DNA from: a virus
Virus record (IMG/VR): IMGVR_UViG_3300017755_000136
Coordinates: 1 to 21,704 of that record
DNA: 21,704 nucleotides
Direction: 5' to 3' (one strand)
Under the pieces are notes generated by a model. That model was not told where the DNA came from. It searched no databases and saw only the letters and a program-made list of their open reading frames with translations. Shown here in pieces: positions 13,967-21,219 of this stretch. The stretch's first letter is position 1. The number at the start of each line of letters is the position of its first letter. The translations under genes and the position numbers were made by a program.

Positions 13967-15201
13967 TATCTACCTAAGATTTTCTTGATGTCTGCGAGAG
14001 ACCTGATGCTCTTTTGGAATTTCTCTTTTTCATTCGGTTTTGAAAGGCCATCAAAACGAGCCAATGTCGCTTTCGCTTGGTCTCTAGAAACTTTTCCTTT
14101 TCCTCTGTTAAATACAACTTCTGCTCCTGTTGGTAAATCAGCCGCCTTACGCAACTGCATGATAATATTTTTAGAAGCAGCCTTTCTATCGTCATCGGTT
14201 GCTTCAGTGTCTTTGTCTTTTTTGGTGAGTGCCATACCTTTGGTTGCACCACGAGACTTCATCGCTCTTCTCGCATCAGCAGCGGCACTTGCCTCATTCT
14301 TTGGTTTCTCACCACGTTCTTTCTTTGAGATTGCAATCGCAGCTTGTTGAGCAGGAGAGACTGCTTCACCTAAACCTTGTTTAAGTTTGATTTTAGGTAA
14401 TGCTCTTTGAAGATTTTTGAACTGAGCATCAGATAAGATAATTTGGCCACCAATTTCGCTTGCGCTTGTGCCTTTTTTGACAGTTATCTCAACTCCTAGT
14501 TTTCCTTTACCAGCCGCAAACCTTACTATTTGTATACCACCTTTATTGTATAAATCGGTGGCTTCATTAAGTTCGACTTCTTCAGCAAGCAACCAACCCT
14601 TTGAGAGATACTCTTTCTGTTTCGATTTGTCGATAACGATAACCTTGTGTCGTTTACCTGACATCATCTTGACAACCATAACTTCTTTCTTAGGGTCAAT
14701 CAACTGACGAACAGATTTTTCCTCTGCAACACGTTTTGCCGTGGCGGTTGCAATTGCCATCTTCTTGTCCATAGGCATGTCAGGTTCGTCCTTTTTCATT
14801 GCTTTCGCTATTTCATTTCTTTTCTTTATCTCAGCGGGAGTGAGTGTTTTCTCTTCAACAGACTTAGACTTCTTTACCAAGGAGGTAACTGTATCTATAT
14901 GTCCTTGATGATAATCATGGTCATCAGCACTTAGTCCTGCATCTGCAATTTTCTTTTTCGCAACATCAACCATACCTTTCATTTTTTCAAGGTCAGTCTC
15001 ATCAATATTACCATCAAGACCTTTTCTTTCAATTGCAAGATAGTCATCTACTGCTTGGGCTGCACTAAGAATTTCTTCTTTATTGTCTTTGGTCTCGTAA
15101 TCTTTTTTAAACGCCTTTATTGCGCCAGGACATAATTCCATATCGTCAAAGGTTTTATTTCCTATTTTTGTTTCTTCAAATAAATATCTAAACTTTTTCA
15201 T
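13966..15201 (-). CDS. modular polyprotein-like late protein with prohead-protease-type sites
   Basis: This 411-aa lysine-rich protein looks like three modules in series. Module 1 (1-213) begins MKKFRYLFEE, resembling a capsid-targeting leader, and contains a recurring block LTPAEIKKRNEIAKAMKKDE (about 120-139) and a strand-rich MVVKMMSGKRHKVIVIDKSK segment. Module 2 (214-279) is a small mixed fold (GIQIVRFAAGKGKLGVEITV). Module 3 (280-411) starts with the recurring block AVSPAQQAAIAISKKERGEK and ends in a basic helical domain. The module boundaries coincide with LNE|A (211-214) and LGE|A (277-280), which match the (L/I)xE|A cleavage rule of the T4 prohead protease. The start overlaps the upstream stop (TAATG). 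Likely an internal head protein processed in the prohead. Confidence 0.7.
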   Translation of the reverse strand: MKKFRYLFEETKIGNKTFDDMELCPGAIKAFKKDYETKDNKEEILSAAQAVDDYLAIERKGLDGNIDETDLEKMKGMVDVAKKKIADAGLSADDHDYHQGHIDTVTSLVKKSKSVEEKTLTPAEIKKRNEIAKAMKKDEPDMPMDKKMAIATATAKRVAEEKSVRQLIDPKKEVMVVKMMSGKRHKVIVIDKSKQKEYLSKGWLLAEEVELNEATDLYNKGGIQIVRFAAGKGKLGVEITVKKGTSASEIGGQIILSDAQFKNLQRALPKIKLKQGLGEAVSPAQQAAIAISKKERGEKPKNEASAAADARRAMKSRGATKGMALTKKDKDTEATDDDRKAASKNIIMQLRKAADLPTGAEVVFNRGKGKVSRDQAKATLARFDGLSKPNEKEKFQKSIRSLADIKKILGR

Positions 15202-15467
15202 TACGCTAAGTCCTTATCGTGATTTAAGTTGCCCTTTTTCTTTTTTACAATAAATGCATTAACTCGTGCATATCCCCACTGAGAAGGTGTTGTGCCAGGC
15301 CTGTGTCCAGTTCTCCATGCGGCAACACCACGGTCAAAGACTTTCTTGAGTGTTCCATAAGAGATACCAGACTTCGATGCTTTCTTTGCAAGTGCCTCAT
15401 TTTTTTCCTGAAGAGACTCGTCCAGTCTCTCTGCATAAAATTTTCTAAAGGTTTTTCTGCCACTCAT
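15201..15467 (-). CDS. small conserved phage protein, DUF5824-like
   Basis: The 88-aa product has a charged N-terminal helix (KTFRKFYAERLDESLQEKNE) and a conserved compact domain at about 28-73: KASKSGISYGTLKKVFDRGV, then AAWRTGHRPGTTPSQWGYAR and VNAF. I recognise this SYGTLKKVxxRG/TGHRPGTTxxQW pattern as a family of unknown function in large phages, likely DUF5824, though I cannot verify the number. The basic-aromatic composition suggests nucleic acid binding. Its ATG overlaps the stop of the 498-aa gene (ATGA), and its stop overlaps the next start. Confidence 0.8.
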   Translation of the reverse strand: MSGRKTFRKFYAERLDESLQEKNEALAKKASKSGISYGTLKKVFDRGVAAWRTGHRPGTTPSQWGYARVNAFIVKKKKGNLNHDKDLA

Positions 15468-16960
15468 GGTTGTGTCTCTCTGTTTTTTTGTTGTGCTTTT
15501 GCGAGTCGTCTTGCATCTCTTGCTTTATCAAGAGTTGCACGATATTGTTTTTTCAAGTCTTCTTTATCATCTTTATAATCAGTTCTTATTTTTATAACCT
15601 CTGGGTCAGTCTCAGCCTTCAACTCAAGATGTTTTGGAAGAAGACCTTTCTTTATCATCTGATTCATATACTGTAGAACTTGTCTTGGAGATTCGACACC
15701 AAGTTCATGTCTCAGAAAATCATACGCACCTGATTGTCCTGCCTTCGGATTCTTACGTCTCCAATCAAGATACAATCGAACCGCCTTCTGATATTTCTTT
15801 TTGTTTACAATTTTATCCAATGCTTTATCTAAGGCTGGACTCAACACTCCTGTCGCAGACTTCGTGCCAAACGCACCAGTGCTACCTATCTTTTCATCAA
15901 ACATCTTCTTATATGCTTTGGTATACTTTGATGGTTTGGTCTCTGCACCCTTATCGCCAGGCGCTGGTTTGTATGCAGATGGGTCATCATCATCCTTTGC
16001 AGTGCCTTTCTTGAAATGTGCGGCACGTTTCTTCTTGGTTGACTTTGACATGTCATCGCCTTCAGCATCCTTCGCATAATACTTTGCAGGCTGTGTTCCT
16101 TTTACATCCTTACCAATCTCTTTGTCCTGACGTGCTTTCTTCTCGACCAGTTCTACATCGTCTAACCACTTGCGATATCTTTTTTGATTCACTTCTACAA
16201 TGACATAGTTCGCACCAAGCATAGAGACAATACCAACCTCTCCACTTTCTTTGATAATAACATCATCACCGATTTCAAACAAATCACCTGAGACATATGC
16301 CTCACGAGTATCGTCTAATTTACCTAAATCGATATGACGTTTGAAAGAACGTTCTTCTTTGATACCAAGTCCTGCTCGAACTTTGTTAAAGAGTGTGCGA
16401 GTATCTTTGTCAGAAAATCCTTTGGGAACACCCTGTGCGAATGCCGCATAGTCATTATCCTTTGCTGACGCACGTTGCTTGGATGCAGACATTCCTTCAA
16501 CACCCTCTGCATCAGGGTCACGTTGACCAGCAGATACAATATTGATTGTCTCGAAGTTATAAAAACCATGTTTGGCTTTCTTACCATTGTATTTTTTCAA
16601 TAGAGTTTCGAACTCATTCAAACGGTCTTGACCGACAACCATGTTGATTTTACGATATCCCAAATCATAAAGTTTTGCGGCTACGTCAAAAACATTACGA
16701 ATCTTTTTATCGGCAATGATATTGCGACCATGTTTGGGAAACATCTTACGAAGAGTTTTGATTTTATCAGAATAAGACAATGGGTCTTTCTCACCTGTTG
16801 TCTGAGATACAAAGATTTTATAATCTGCACCTCTCGCCTTTTTAACAATCGTATCGATAACTTTACCATGACCAATTGTCGGAGGATTCATTCTACCAAA
16901 TGTAAAGAATACCTCACGTTCCGACTCAACCAGATACGATTTAAAATTCTTAATTACCAC
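15464..16960 (-). CDS. nucleotidylyltransferase fused to conserved phage modules
   Basis: The 498-aa protein carries an N-terminal HIGH-type nucleotidylyltransferase domain (about 15-180): GRMNPPTIGHGKVI with the TxGH motif (Thr28-His31), a GQDRLNEF segment, and MSASKQR (157-163), which matches the ISSTxxR nucleotide-binding motif. Such domains transfer AMP or CMP in NAD or lipid precursor synthesis. C-terminal to it lie a KOW-like module (GDDVIIKESGEVGIVSMLGA, about 233-270), a disordered Lys/Asp region and a helical module (AVRLYLDWRRKNP onwards). I chose GTG 16960: AAAGG lies eight bases upstream, it overlaps the preceding stop by 11 bases, and the product then begins with a leader-like NFKSYLVESE. 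The frame is open to an ATG at 17032, but that would overlap the upstream gene by 83 bases and add a very basic, unlikely N-terminus. Confidence 0.8.
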   Translation of the reverse strand: MVIKNFKSYLVESEREVFFTFGRMNPPTIGHGKVIDTIVKKARGADYKIFVSQTTGEKDPLSYSDKIKTLRKMFPKHGRNIIADKKIRNVFDVAAKLYDLGYRKINMVVGQDRLNEFETLLKKYNGKKAKHGFYNFETINIVSAGQRDPDAEGVEGMSASKQRASAKDNDYAAFAQGVPKGFSDKDTRTLFNKVRAGLGIKEERSFKRHIDLGKLDDTREAYVSGDLFEIGDDVIIKESGEVGIVSMLGANYVIVEVNQKRYRKWLDDVELVEKKARQDKEIGKDVKGTQPAKYYAKDAEGDDMSKSTKKKRAAHFKKGTAKDDDDPSAYKPAPGDKGAETKPSKYTKAYKKMFDEKIGSTGAFGTKSATGVLSPALDKALDKIVNKKKYQKAVRLYLDWRRKNPKAGQSGAYDFLRHELGVESPRQVLQYMNQMIKKGLLPKHLELKAETDPEVIKIRTDYKDDKEDLKKQYRATLDKARDARRLAKAQQKNRETQP

Positions 16961-17396
16961 TACCGCCGCCTTTTTTCTTTTCAATCTCTTTCTTACGAAT
17001 CTTCGGAAGCATCTTCCTCGCAAGTTTATCAATCTTTGGTTTCATCTTATCTAGACGTTTCTCAATATCTGTTCTTCGTGCTAATCCAAGGTCACTCTTA
17101 TCTTGACCCTTTGTTATTTTCTTAGCAAAGAAGTTCCTTGCTTGTTTGGCAGCTCTTTTCTTGAGAACATCAACAGATGCAACTTTTCTCTCTGCTCTCT
17201 TACGACCAAGAGCAATTTTTGCTTTCATCTTTTTCATCTGACGAGATTTTGCCATGCGTTGTTGCACAGTGAGTGCCTCATAAGGGCCTTCACCATCATC
17301 ACGTTTACGTCTTTTGGCATTGTATGCTAACTGACCATCACCTGTTTCAGTGTAGTCAACGGTAAGAAAATCTTTAAAACCTAATGGTTTTGGCAT
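16950..17396 (-). CDS. very basic DNA-binding-like conserved phage protein
   Basis: The 148-aa protein starts MPKPLGFKDFLTVDYTETGD, a block recurring in marine T4-like phages, then DGQLAYNAKRRKRDD. From residue about 45 it is an almost continuous series of Lys/Arg-rich helices (MAKSRQMKKMKAKIALGRKR, KLARKMLPKIRKKEIEKKKG). The charge suggests tight DNA or RNA binding, as in internal head proteins. No enzyme motif is present. It starts five bases after the stop of the ligase-like gene. The FKDFLTVD segment resembles the leader motif of neighbouring proteins, which supports, but does not prove, packaging into the capsid. Confidence 0.78.
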   Translation of the reverse strand: MPKPLGFKDFLTVDYTETGDGQLAYNAKRRKRDDGEGPYEALTVQQRMAKSRQMKKMKAKIALGRKRAERKVASVDVLKKRAAKQARNFFAKKITKGQDKSDLGLARRTDIEKRLDKMKPKIDKLARKMLPKIRKKEIEKKKGGGSGN

Positions 17397-17401
17397 TTGG
17401 T

Positions 17402-18622
17402 CTACCTCTTTGGTTTATCCCATCCCTTCAGCACATCAGGACTGAAGTTGTTATACGAAAATTCAAGGCGGTCAACCAACTTGACCGCATCACCACCTAA
17501 TTTGTCAATCGCAACAAAACCTTCCGCACCTGTAGTCTTATAACCAGTTTTGGTTTTTACAAAAGCGTCATAGTTTTGTATACTATTAAGTTTATTTATA
17601 AGTTTTAATTTTGCTAATACAATATTTTTCTGTAGTTCAAACATATTGACGAGAGACTTCTTGTTCTTGTTTGAAAAAAAGGTGAGAATATCGTCTAATT
17701 TCTTTTGTTGAGTCGCTTTACCCTTCTCACTCTTTCGTTTTTCTATCTCTTTTGCGAACTTATTCTCAATCCATTTGATAAGACCTGTGACATGTCTACG
17801 ACTATCAGGTATCATCTGTCCTTCACGCACATATGTATTGTTGTATTGTTCGATGAGTTGTGCAAGTTCTTGATTGTTCTCTAGTTCACGCAGTGTCGAA
17901 CCTGCAATCTTATTGAATATCTTACCAGCCGTTGACAGGTTCTTGGTAACTTCGGCAGTCTCTTTGTCATCCATAGTTGCACCACCGACATCACGCAACA
18001 TCGCATCTGCTGAGTAAACATTCTTAGATGACTTGAACTTAGATACATCAACACCATACTTTGCTTTCATCGACTCGAAGTCTTTACCTGTATAGGTTGT
18101 GTGCCAAACAATACCAATCTGTGCTTTGCGTATGGTATCTGCCTGTTCGTATGGAACAGCATAGATAATTGTATTGGGGTGAAAGGTTGTGTATTTCTGT
18201 CCATCGATTTTCTTCGTCTCAACGTCTCCTTTTGAGAACAAGAAGTCTCCTTGAATAACACCCTTGATATTAAGGTCTGGTAGATACTTCAACGCAGCCT
18301 TCATCTTATCTGCAAGGTCACCAGACATATCTGCATCAATCTCTGCATTGGTTTTATAGACCTTTGGATTCTTAGCAAAGATACCTTTCTTTGCGACAAA
18401 GAACTCACCATCACGAGGGTCTTGACCACAAAAGATTGCAGGCGCACCATCCCACTTGGTAGATAGTTTACTTTTAGACTGACCACCTAACATATCACGC
18501 AACTCACGCAATGCATTGATTGCCTGTCGTGTTCCATTCACACCACCATAGAGAACCTTATCCTCGATATGGGTCATGTGAGTGTTCTTCTGTTCTGTTA
18601 TATAATTTCTAAAACCAACCAT
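17402..18622 (-). CDS. ligase-like covalent nucleotidyltransferase
   Basis: The 406-aa protein shows the motif series of the DNA/RNA-ligase and capping-enzyme superfamily. Motif I is KWDGAPA (Lys56, Asp58, Gly59), where the lysine would carry AMP. EFFVAKKG (73-80) and GVIQGDFLFS (121-130) fit the motif III area, AEGFV (366-370) fits motif IV and VKLVDR (380-385) fits motif V. Motifs III and IV are separated by more than 200 residues, including a predominantly helical insertion (about 215-345), so this is not a standard ligase; I recall related cyanophage proteins listed only as a DUF family (possibly DUF6267). The protein starts MVGFRNYITEQK, a leader-like motif. RNA or DNA end sealing or nucleic acid adenylation is plausible. 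It overlaps the sulfotransferase stop by 14 bases. Confidence 0.7.
   Translation of the reverse strand: MVGFRNYITEQKNTHMTHIEDKVLYGGVNGTRQAINALRELRDMLGGQSKSKLSTKWDGAPAIFCGQDPRDGEFFVAKKGIFAKNPKVYKTNAEIDADMSGDLADKMKAALKYLPDLNIKGVIQGDFLFSKGDVETKKIDGQKYTTFHPNTIIYAVPYEQADTIRKAQIGIVWHTTYTGKDFESMKAKYGVDVSKFKSSKNVYSADAMLRDVGGATMDDKETAEVTKNLSTAGKIFNKIAGSTLRELENNQELAQLIEQYNNTYVREGQMIPDSRRHVTGLIKWIENKFAKEIEKRKSEKGKATQQKKLDDILTFFSNKNKKSLVNMFELQKNIVLAKLKLINKLNSIQNYDAFVKTKTGYKTTGAEGFVAIDKLGGDAVKLVDRLEFSYNNFSPDVLKGWDKPKR
17593..17600 (-). promoter_or_regulatory. TATAAATA box inside the ligase-like gene
   Basis: An exact TATAAATA on the minus strand lies about 200 bases upstream of the basic-protein start at 17396. 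It could serve as an internal late promoter for that gene and those after it, but it is within coding sequence and may be a chance match. Confidence 0.35.
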
Positions 18623-19196
18623 TGTCGTAATCTTCTTTATATATTTTTCTTATATCATCTATCATCTTGAGTGATAAATCTTTCTCTTTCCAAATCGATT
18701 TTGATATTGTAGCCTTTACTCTATCAAGTTCACAATCAATCTCATTCTCAATAAATGTCACACATTCCTCAAAGTTTTCAAAATCAAATACCTTATCATA
18801 CTGACTTAGGTCACCCCCACATTCATATTGAGAACGAAACTCTGGTCTTAAAGGCCAGTATTTTCCACCATTTATAATCTTTCCTATTTCCCATTTAGTC
18901 CAATCTGGAACTTTTTCATTATATCTTGCTTTCATAAAACCATAAAAGTTTATTGAAAAATTCACTGCACTTAAATATCTTTTTATCGGGTCTCTCTTTA
19001 TCGTTATTCTTTTCACATTCCGAAACTCATTTGAGACCATAGAATTTTGTAAAGTCAAGTCATACCAGTTTGAGGTAACTTGTTTACTCTCAATGCCATT
19101 TAGATGTGACCACATAATCTTGAGTGATGACGAACAATTTTTCGGTATCAAACAAACATCTAAAACATCATCAAAGTATAATACTTCACTAACCAA
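18609..19196 (-). CDS. small PAPS-dependent sulfotransferase-like protein
   Basis: The 195-aa product has the two PAPS-binding signatures of the sulfotransferase 2-type family: the 5'-phosphosulfate loop CLIPKNCSSSLKIMW (15-29) and the 3'-phosphate motif TIKRDPIKRYLSA (65-77) with Arg68 and Ser76. The remaining sequence, with VFDFENFEECVTFIE near 134-148, fits a short single-domain enzyme. Family members transfer sulfate from PAPS to carbohydrate or other hydroxyls. The start is a TTG at 19196 overlapping the upstream stop by eight bases, with a GGA about seven bases before it; no in-frame ATG is available near the N-terminus. By eye it is more AT-rich than its neighbours and splits two virion-type genes, suggesting a later acquisition. 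Its acceptor is unknown. Confidence 0.8.
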   Translation of the reverse strand: MVSEVLYFDDVLDVCLIPKNCSSSLKIMWSHLNGIESKQVTSNWYDLTLQNSMVSNEFRNVKRITIKRDPIKRYLSAVNFSINFYGFMKARYNEKVPDWTKWEIGKIINGGKYWPLRPEFRSQYECGGDLSQYDKVFDFENFEECVTFIENEIDCELDRVKATISKSIWKEKDLSLKMIDDIRKIYKEDYDNGWF

Positions 19197-20499
19197 CTTT
19201 TAATCCATTATAAAGTGTTTTCAAACTCCATTGTTTAAGTTTACCACCTGAACTCGAACGAACCGACATTGCAAGCGTTACCTTCTCGTCTCCCGACCTC
19301 AATTCAATAAACCAGTTCTGTTTCGAACTCCGAGATGAATATGACTTCACGAATCTAACCTGTGGTAGAAATACTCCGAGTTGGTCTTTGTCTGTTATCT
19401 CTTCATATGTTCCACTCTTCTCTATTGCTTTAATAACAATAGTCGGAACATCAGGTGCATCTCGAAGTATTGCCTCTTTGATATAGTTCAAAGTCGCATC
19501 TTTGTTCTGATTAAATCTTTCAACCAATCCCTGACGAACAATCTCCAGATATTCATCATAGAGTTTGTTTTGTTCTTTGGTCGGAAGTTTATTGATGGTT
19601 GCGATTGCTTTTGTTTTATCAGGGTGACGGCCGCCTTTACCACCATCGTGATTACCATACTTAGGAAAATCAGGTATCTTTGAATAAACCTTATCATATA
19701 CTTTTTTTCGAAGGGCCTCTTTACCTTTAGCGTCATTAAAAGAAGGGCCACTTCTCTCGTTCACAAATACAGTATAATGATAAGTGTTGAGTTGAGGTTC
19801 TTTGGTTTTCTTACCACCAGACTTGAGTGATGCACCAAGCATCTTTCCATCTTGATATTCAATAAACATATCGCCTGGATGATTTTGTGGGACACCTTTT
19901 GGTTTTGCTCGATATCCCCAATACACTCTTCGTATTGGTTTATCTTTATTTTCATCAATCAAATAGTTGTAAATCGAAATTGCAGCCTTCATCTTTTCGA
20001 AATATTTGGATGATGAGTCTGCTCTCTGTAATGTATCTTTTGCGGCCGCTTGGTCTTTAGCACCTACACATTTAAGTTTGCGAGTATCAACTGAGAGTAA
20101 TCTTTCCATTAATTTGTCAATGTCTTTGTCAGACATACCTGTCGGTTTGATTTGACGTTCAAACATAATACAGGGAAAGAGTTCGGTGATGCTTGCATTG
20201 AGTGTAGATTCTCCCATGCCGCCCTTTTTGGGTTTTACGAGAATTATAAATTTACGACCTTCATGTTCTCCGTAAATAGGGTCAACCGAAGATGCGCTTG
20301 TTTCTCTTTTTTCAGCACTAATACCTGCATTCTTCAGTCTACGAAGAATCTCATCTCGGTCAGTTTCACGGTCATCAGACGTAACACGAAATTCTATTCT
20401 CGATTTCTCACTTGCAGATTTCTGAGTATACTCAAATCCTGAAAACACATCTCCAGCGAGTTCAAAGTCTTCGACTAAGTAGTGATTAAAAGATTTCAT
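19189..20499 (-). CDS. possible PD-(D/E)XK-like nuclease with leader-like N-terminus
   Basis: The 436-aa protein opens MKSFNHYLVEDFELAGD, close to a T4 capsid-targeting leader. A small alpha/beta domain follows (RIEFRVTSDDRETDRDEILR). The most conserved-looking part contains GMGESTLNASITELFPCI (95-112, acidic Glu97 and Glu106) and, after a helical stretch, NHPGDMFIEY (206-215) then LGASLKSGGKK (221-231). Asp210 and Lys226 are spaced as in the active site of PD-(D/E)XK nucleases, with Ser-Leu-Lys in place of ExK. I do not recognise the family, so nuclease activity is an inference. A late promoter lies directly upstream, and the stop overlaps the sulfotransferase start. Confidence 0.65.
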   Translation of the reverse strand: MKSFNHYLVEDFELAGDVFSGFEYTQKSASEKSRIEFRVTSDDRETDRDEILRRLKNAGISAEKRETSASSVDPIYGEHEGRKFIILVKPKKGGMGESTLNASITELFPCIMFERQIKPTGMSDKDIDKLMERLLSVDTRKLKCVGAKDQAAAKDTLQRADSSSKYFEKMKAAISIYNYLIDENKDKPIRRVYWGYRAKPKGVPQNHPGDMFIEYQDGKMLGASLKSGGKKTKEPQLNTYHYTVFVNERSGPSFNDAKGKEALRKKVYDKVYSKIPDFPKYGNHDGGKGGRHPDKTKAIATINKLPTKEQNKLYDEYLEIVRQGLVERFNQNKDATLNYIKEAILRDAPDVPTIVIKAIEKSGTYEEITDKDQLGVFLPQVRFVKSYSSRSSKQNWFIELRSGDEKVTLAMSVRSSSGGKLKQWSLKTLYNGLKVG

Positions 20500-20535
20500 C
20501 GATATCCCATTTGTTACAAAAGTGTATTATAACAC

Positions 20536-20543
20536 TATTTATA
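20536..20543 (-). promoter_or_regulatory. T4-type late promoter, TATAAATA
   Basis: An exact TATAAATA on the minus strand overlaps the exonuclease stop codon. The predicted start near 20530 leaves a leader of about 30 bases with GGGA five bases before the ATG at 20499. Spacing and position are good, so this probably opens late transcription of the internal-protein block. A TATAAT follows nearby but has no matching -35 box. Confidence 0.6.
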
Positions 20544-21219
20544 ATAAAACGGAAGTGTTATTTTCTTTATTGTATTGTTCAATGGTATCTTTGAGACTAT
20601 TGACCCAATTATCACGATGTTCGATAAAGACTTGAGGTTCATCCATACCATCAACAGAGATAATTGTAACCAACTGAGTGATAGGCATATCTGTGCGTTC
20701 TTCCCACATGATTGCATAACCAGACTCTTGCATGAAGTAGTTCTTAATCATTGAGGGTGTTTTACGTTTACGACTTGTCTTGAAGTCAATGATAGATAAC
20801 TTACCATCAAACTCTGCAACGCAGTCAACACGACCAGCAAGACCTAGATGTGTAGAATAAAGTGGGGCTTCCTGTGCATATACTTTTCCAATACGTTCAT
20901 CAAGAGTTGGTTTCATAACAAGAAACGACTCAATGATATCAGGTGTATATCCATCTTTGAAGTTCGGGTCATTGTCAATATACTTCTCGATGATTTCGTG
21001 AACCTTTGTGCCTCGTGATGATGCACGATGAGAGATACGATTGGCTTCCTCTTCACCGACACGTTTACGCCATGCGGCGATACCTGCACGACTTAGAATG
21101 GATAAGACTGTCGTGATAGAAGGAAGGTTGACTCCTTCGGGTGTCACATACTTACGACCACCATCAACATTAATGGTTTCCATTTCAGTGAGTTCTGTTT
21201 GTTCATGTATAAAGGTCAT
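20539..21219 (-). CDS. PD-(D/E)XK exonuclease, RecB/Cas4-like
   Basis: The 226-aa enzyme carries the full motif set of RecB/Cas4/MGME1-like nucleases: RGTKVHE (His74), AQEAPLYS (Glu117), GRVDCVAEF (Asp132), LSIIDFKTS (Asp145 and Lys147) and QESGY (Gln164, Tyr168). Such enzymes degrade single-stranded or broken DNA ends; in phages they act in recombination, replication or host DNA breakdown. I chose ATG 21219 because it forms an ATGA overlap with the stop of the preceding membrane-protein gene; the open frame extends to 21318, but that start would overlap 103 bases and adds no conserved sequence. It has no four-cysteine iron-sulfur cluster like Cas4 (only one cysteine is seen). Its stop codon is embedded in the late promoter. 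Confidence 0.9.
   Translation of the reverse strand: MTFIHEQTELTEMETINVDGGRKYVTPEGVNLPSITTVLSILSRAGIAAWRKRVGEEEANRISHRASSRGTKVHEIIEKYIDNDPNFKDGYTPDIIESFLVMKPTLDERIGKVYAQEAPLYSTHLGLAGRVDCVAEFDGKLSIIDFKTSRKRKTPSMIKNYFMQESGYAIMWEERTDMPITQLVTIISVDGMDEPQVFIEHRDNWVNSLKDTIEQYNKENNTSVLL

Noticed and set aside
15634-16079. Long open frames on the plus strand opposite the nucleotidylyltransferase gene
   Set aside because: They have no ribosome site or family features, are rich in His/Ser/Leu as expected from antisense reading, and lie opposite a gene with clear motifs.
16961-17032. 24-residue N-terminal extension of the nucleotidylyltransferase from ATG 17032
   Set aside because: The sequence is an out-of-frame reading of the basic protein's lysine codons; the GTG at 16960 has an AAAGG ribosome site at the right distance.
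20521-20536. Small hairpin AGTGT-ATTATA-ACACT near the exonuclease stop, considered as a terminator
   Set aside because: Only five weak pairs and a short T-run; the region is better explained by the TATAAATA late promoter.
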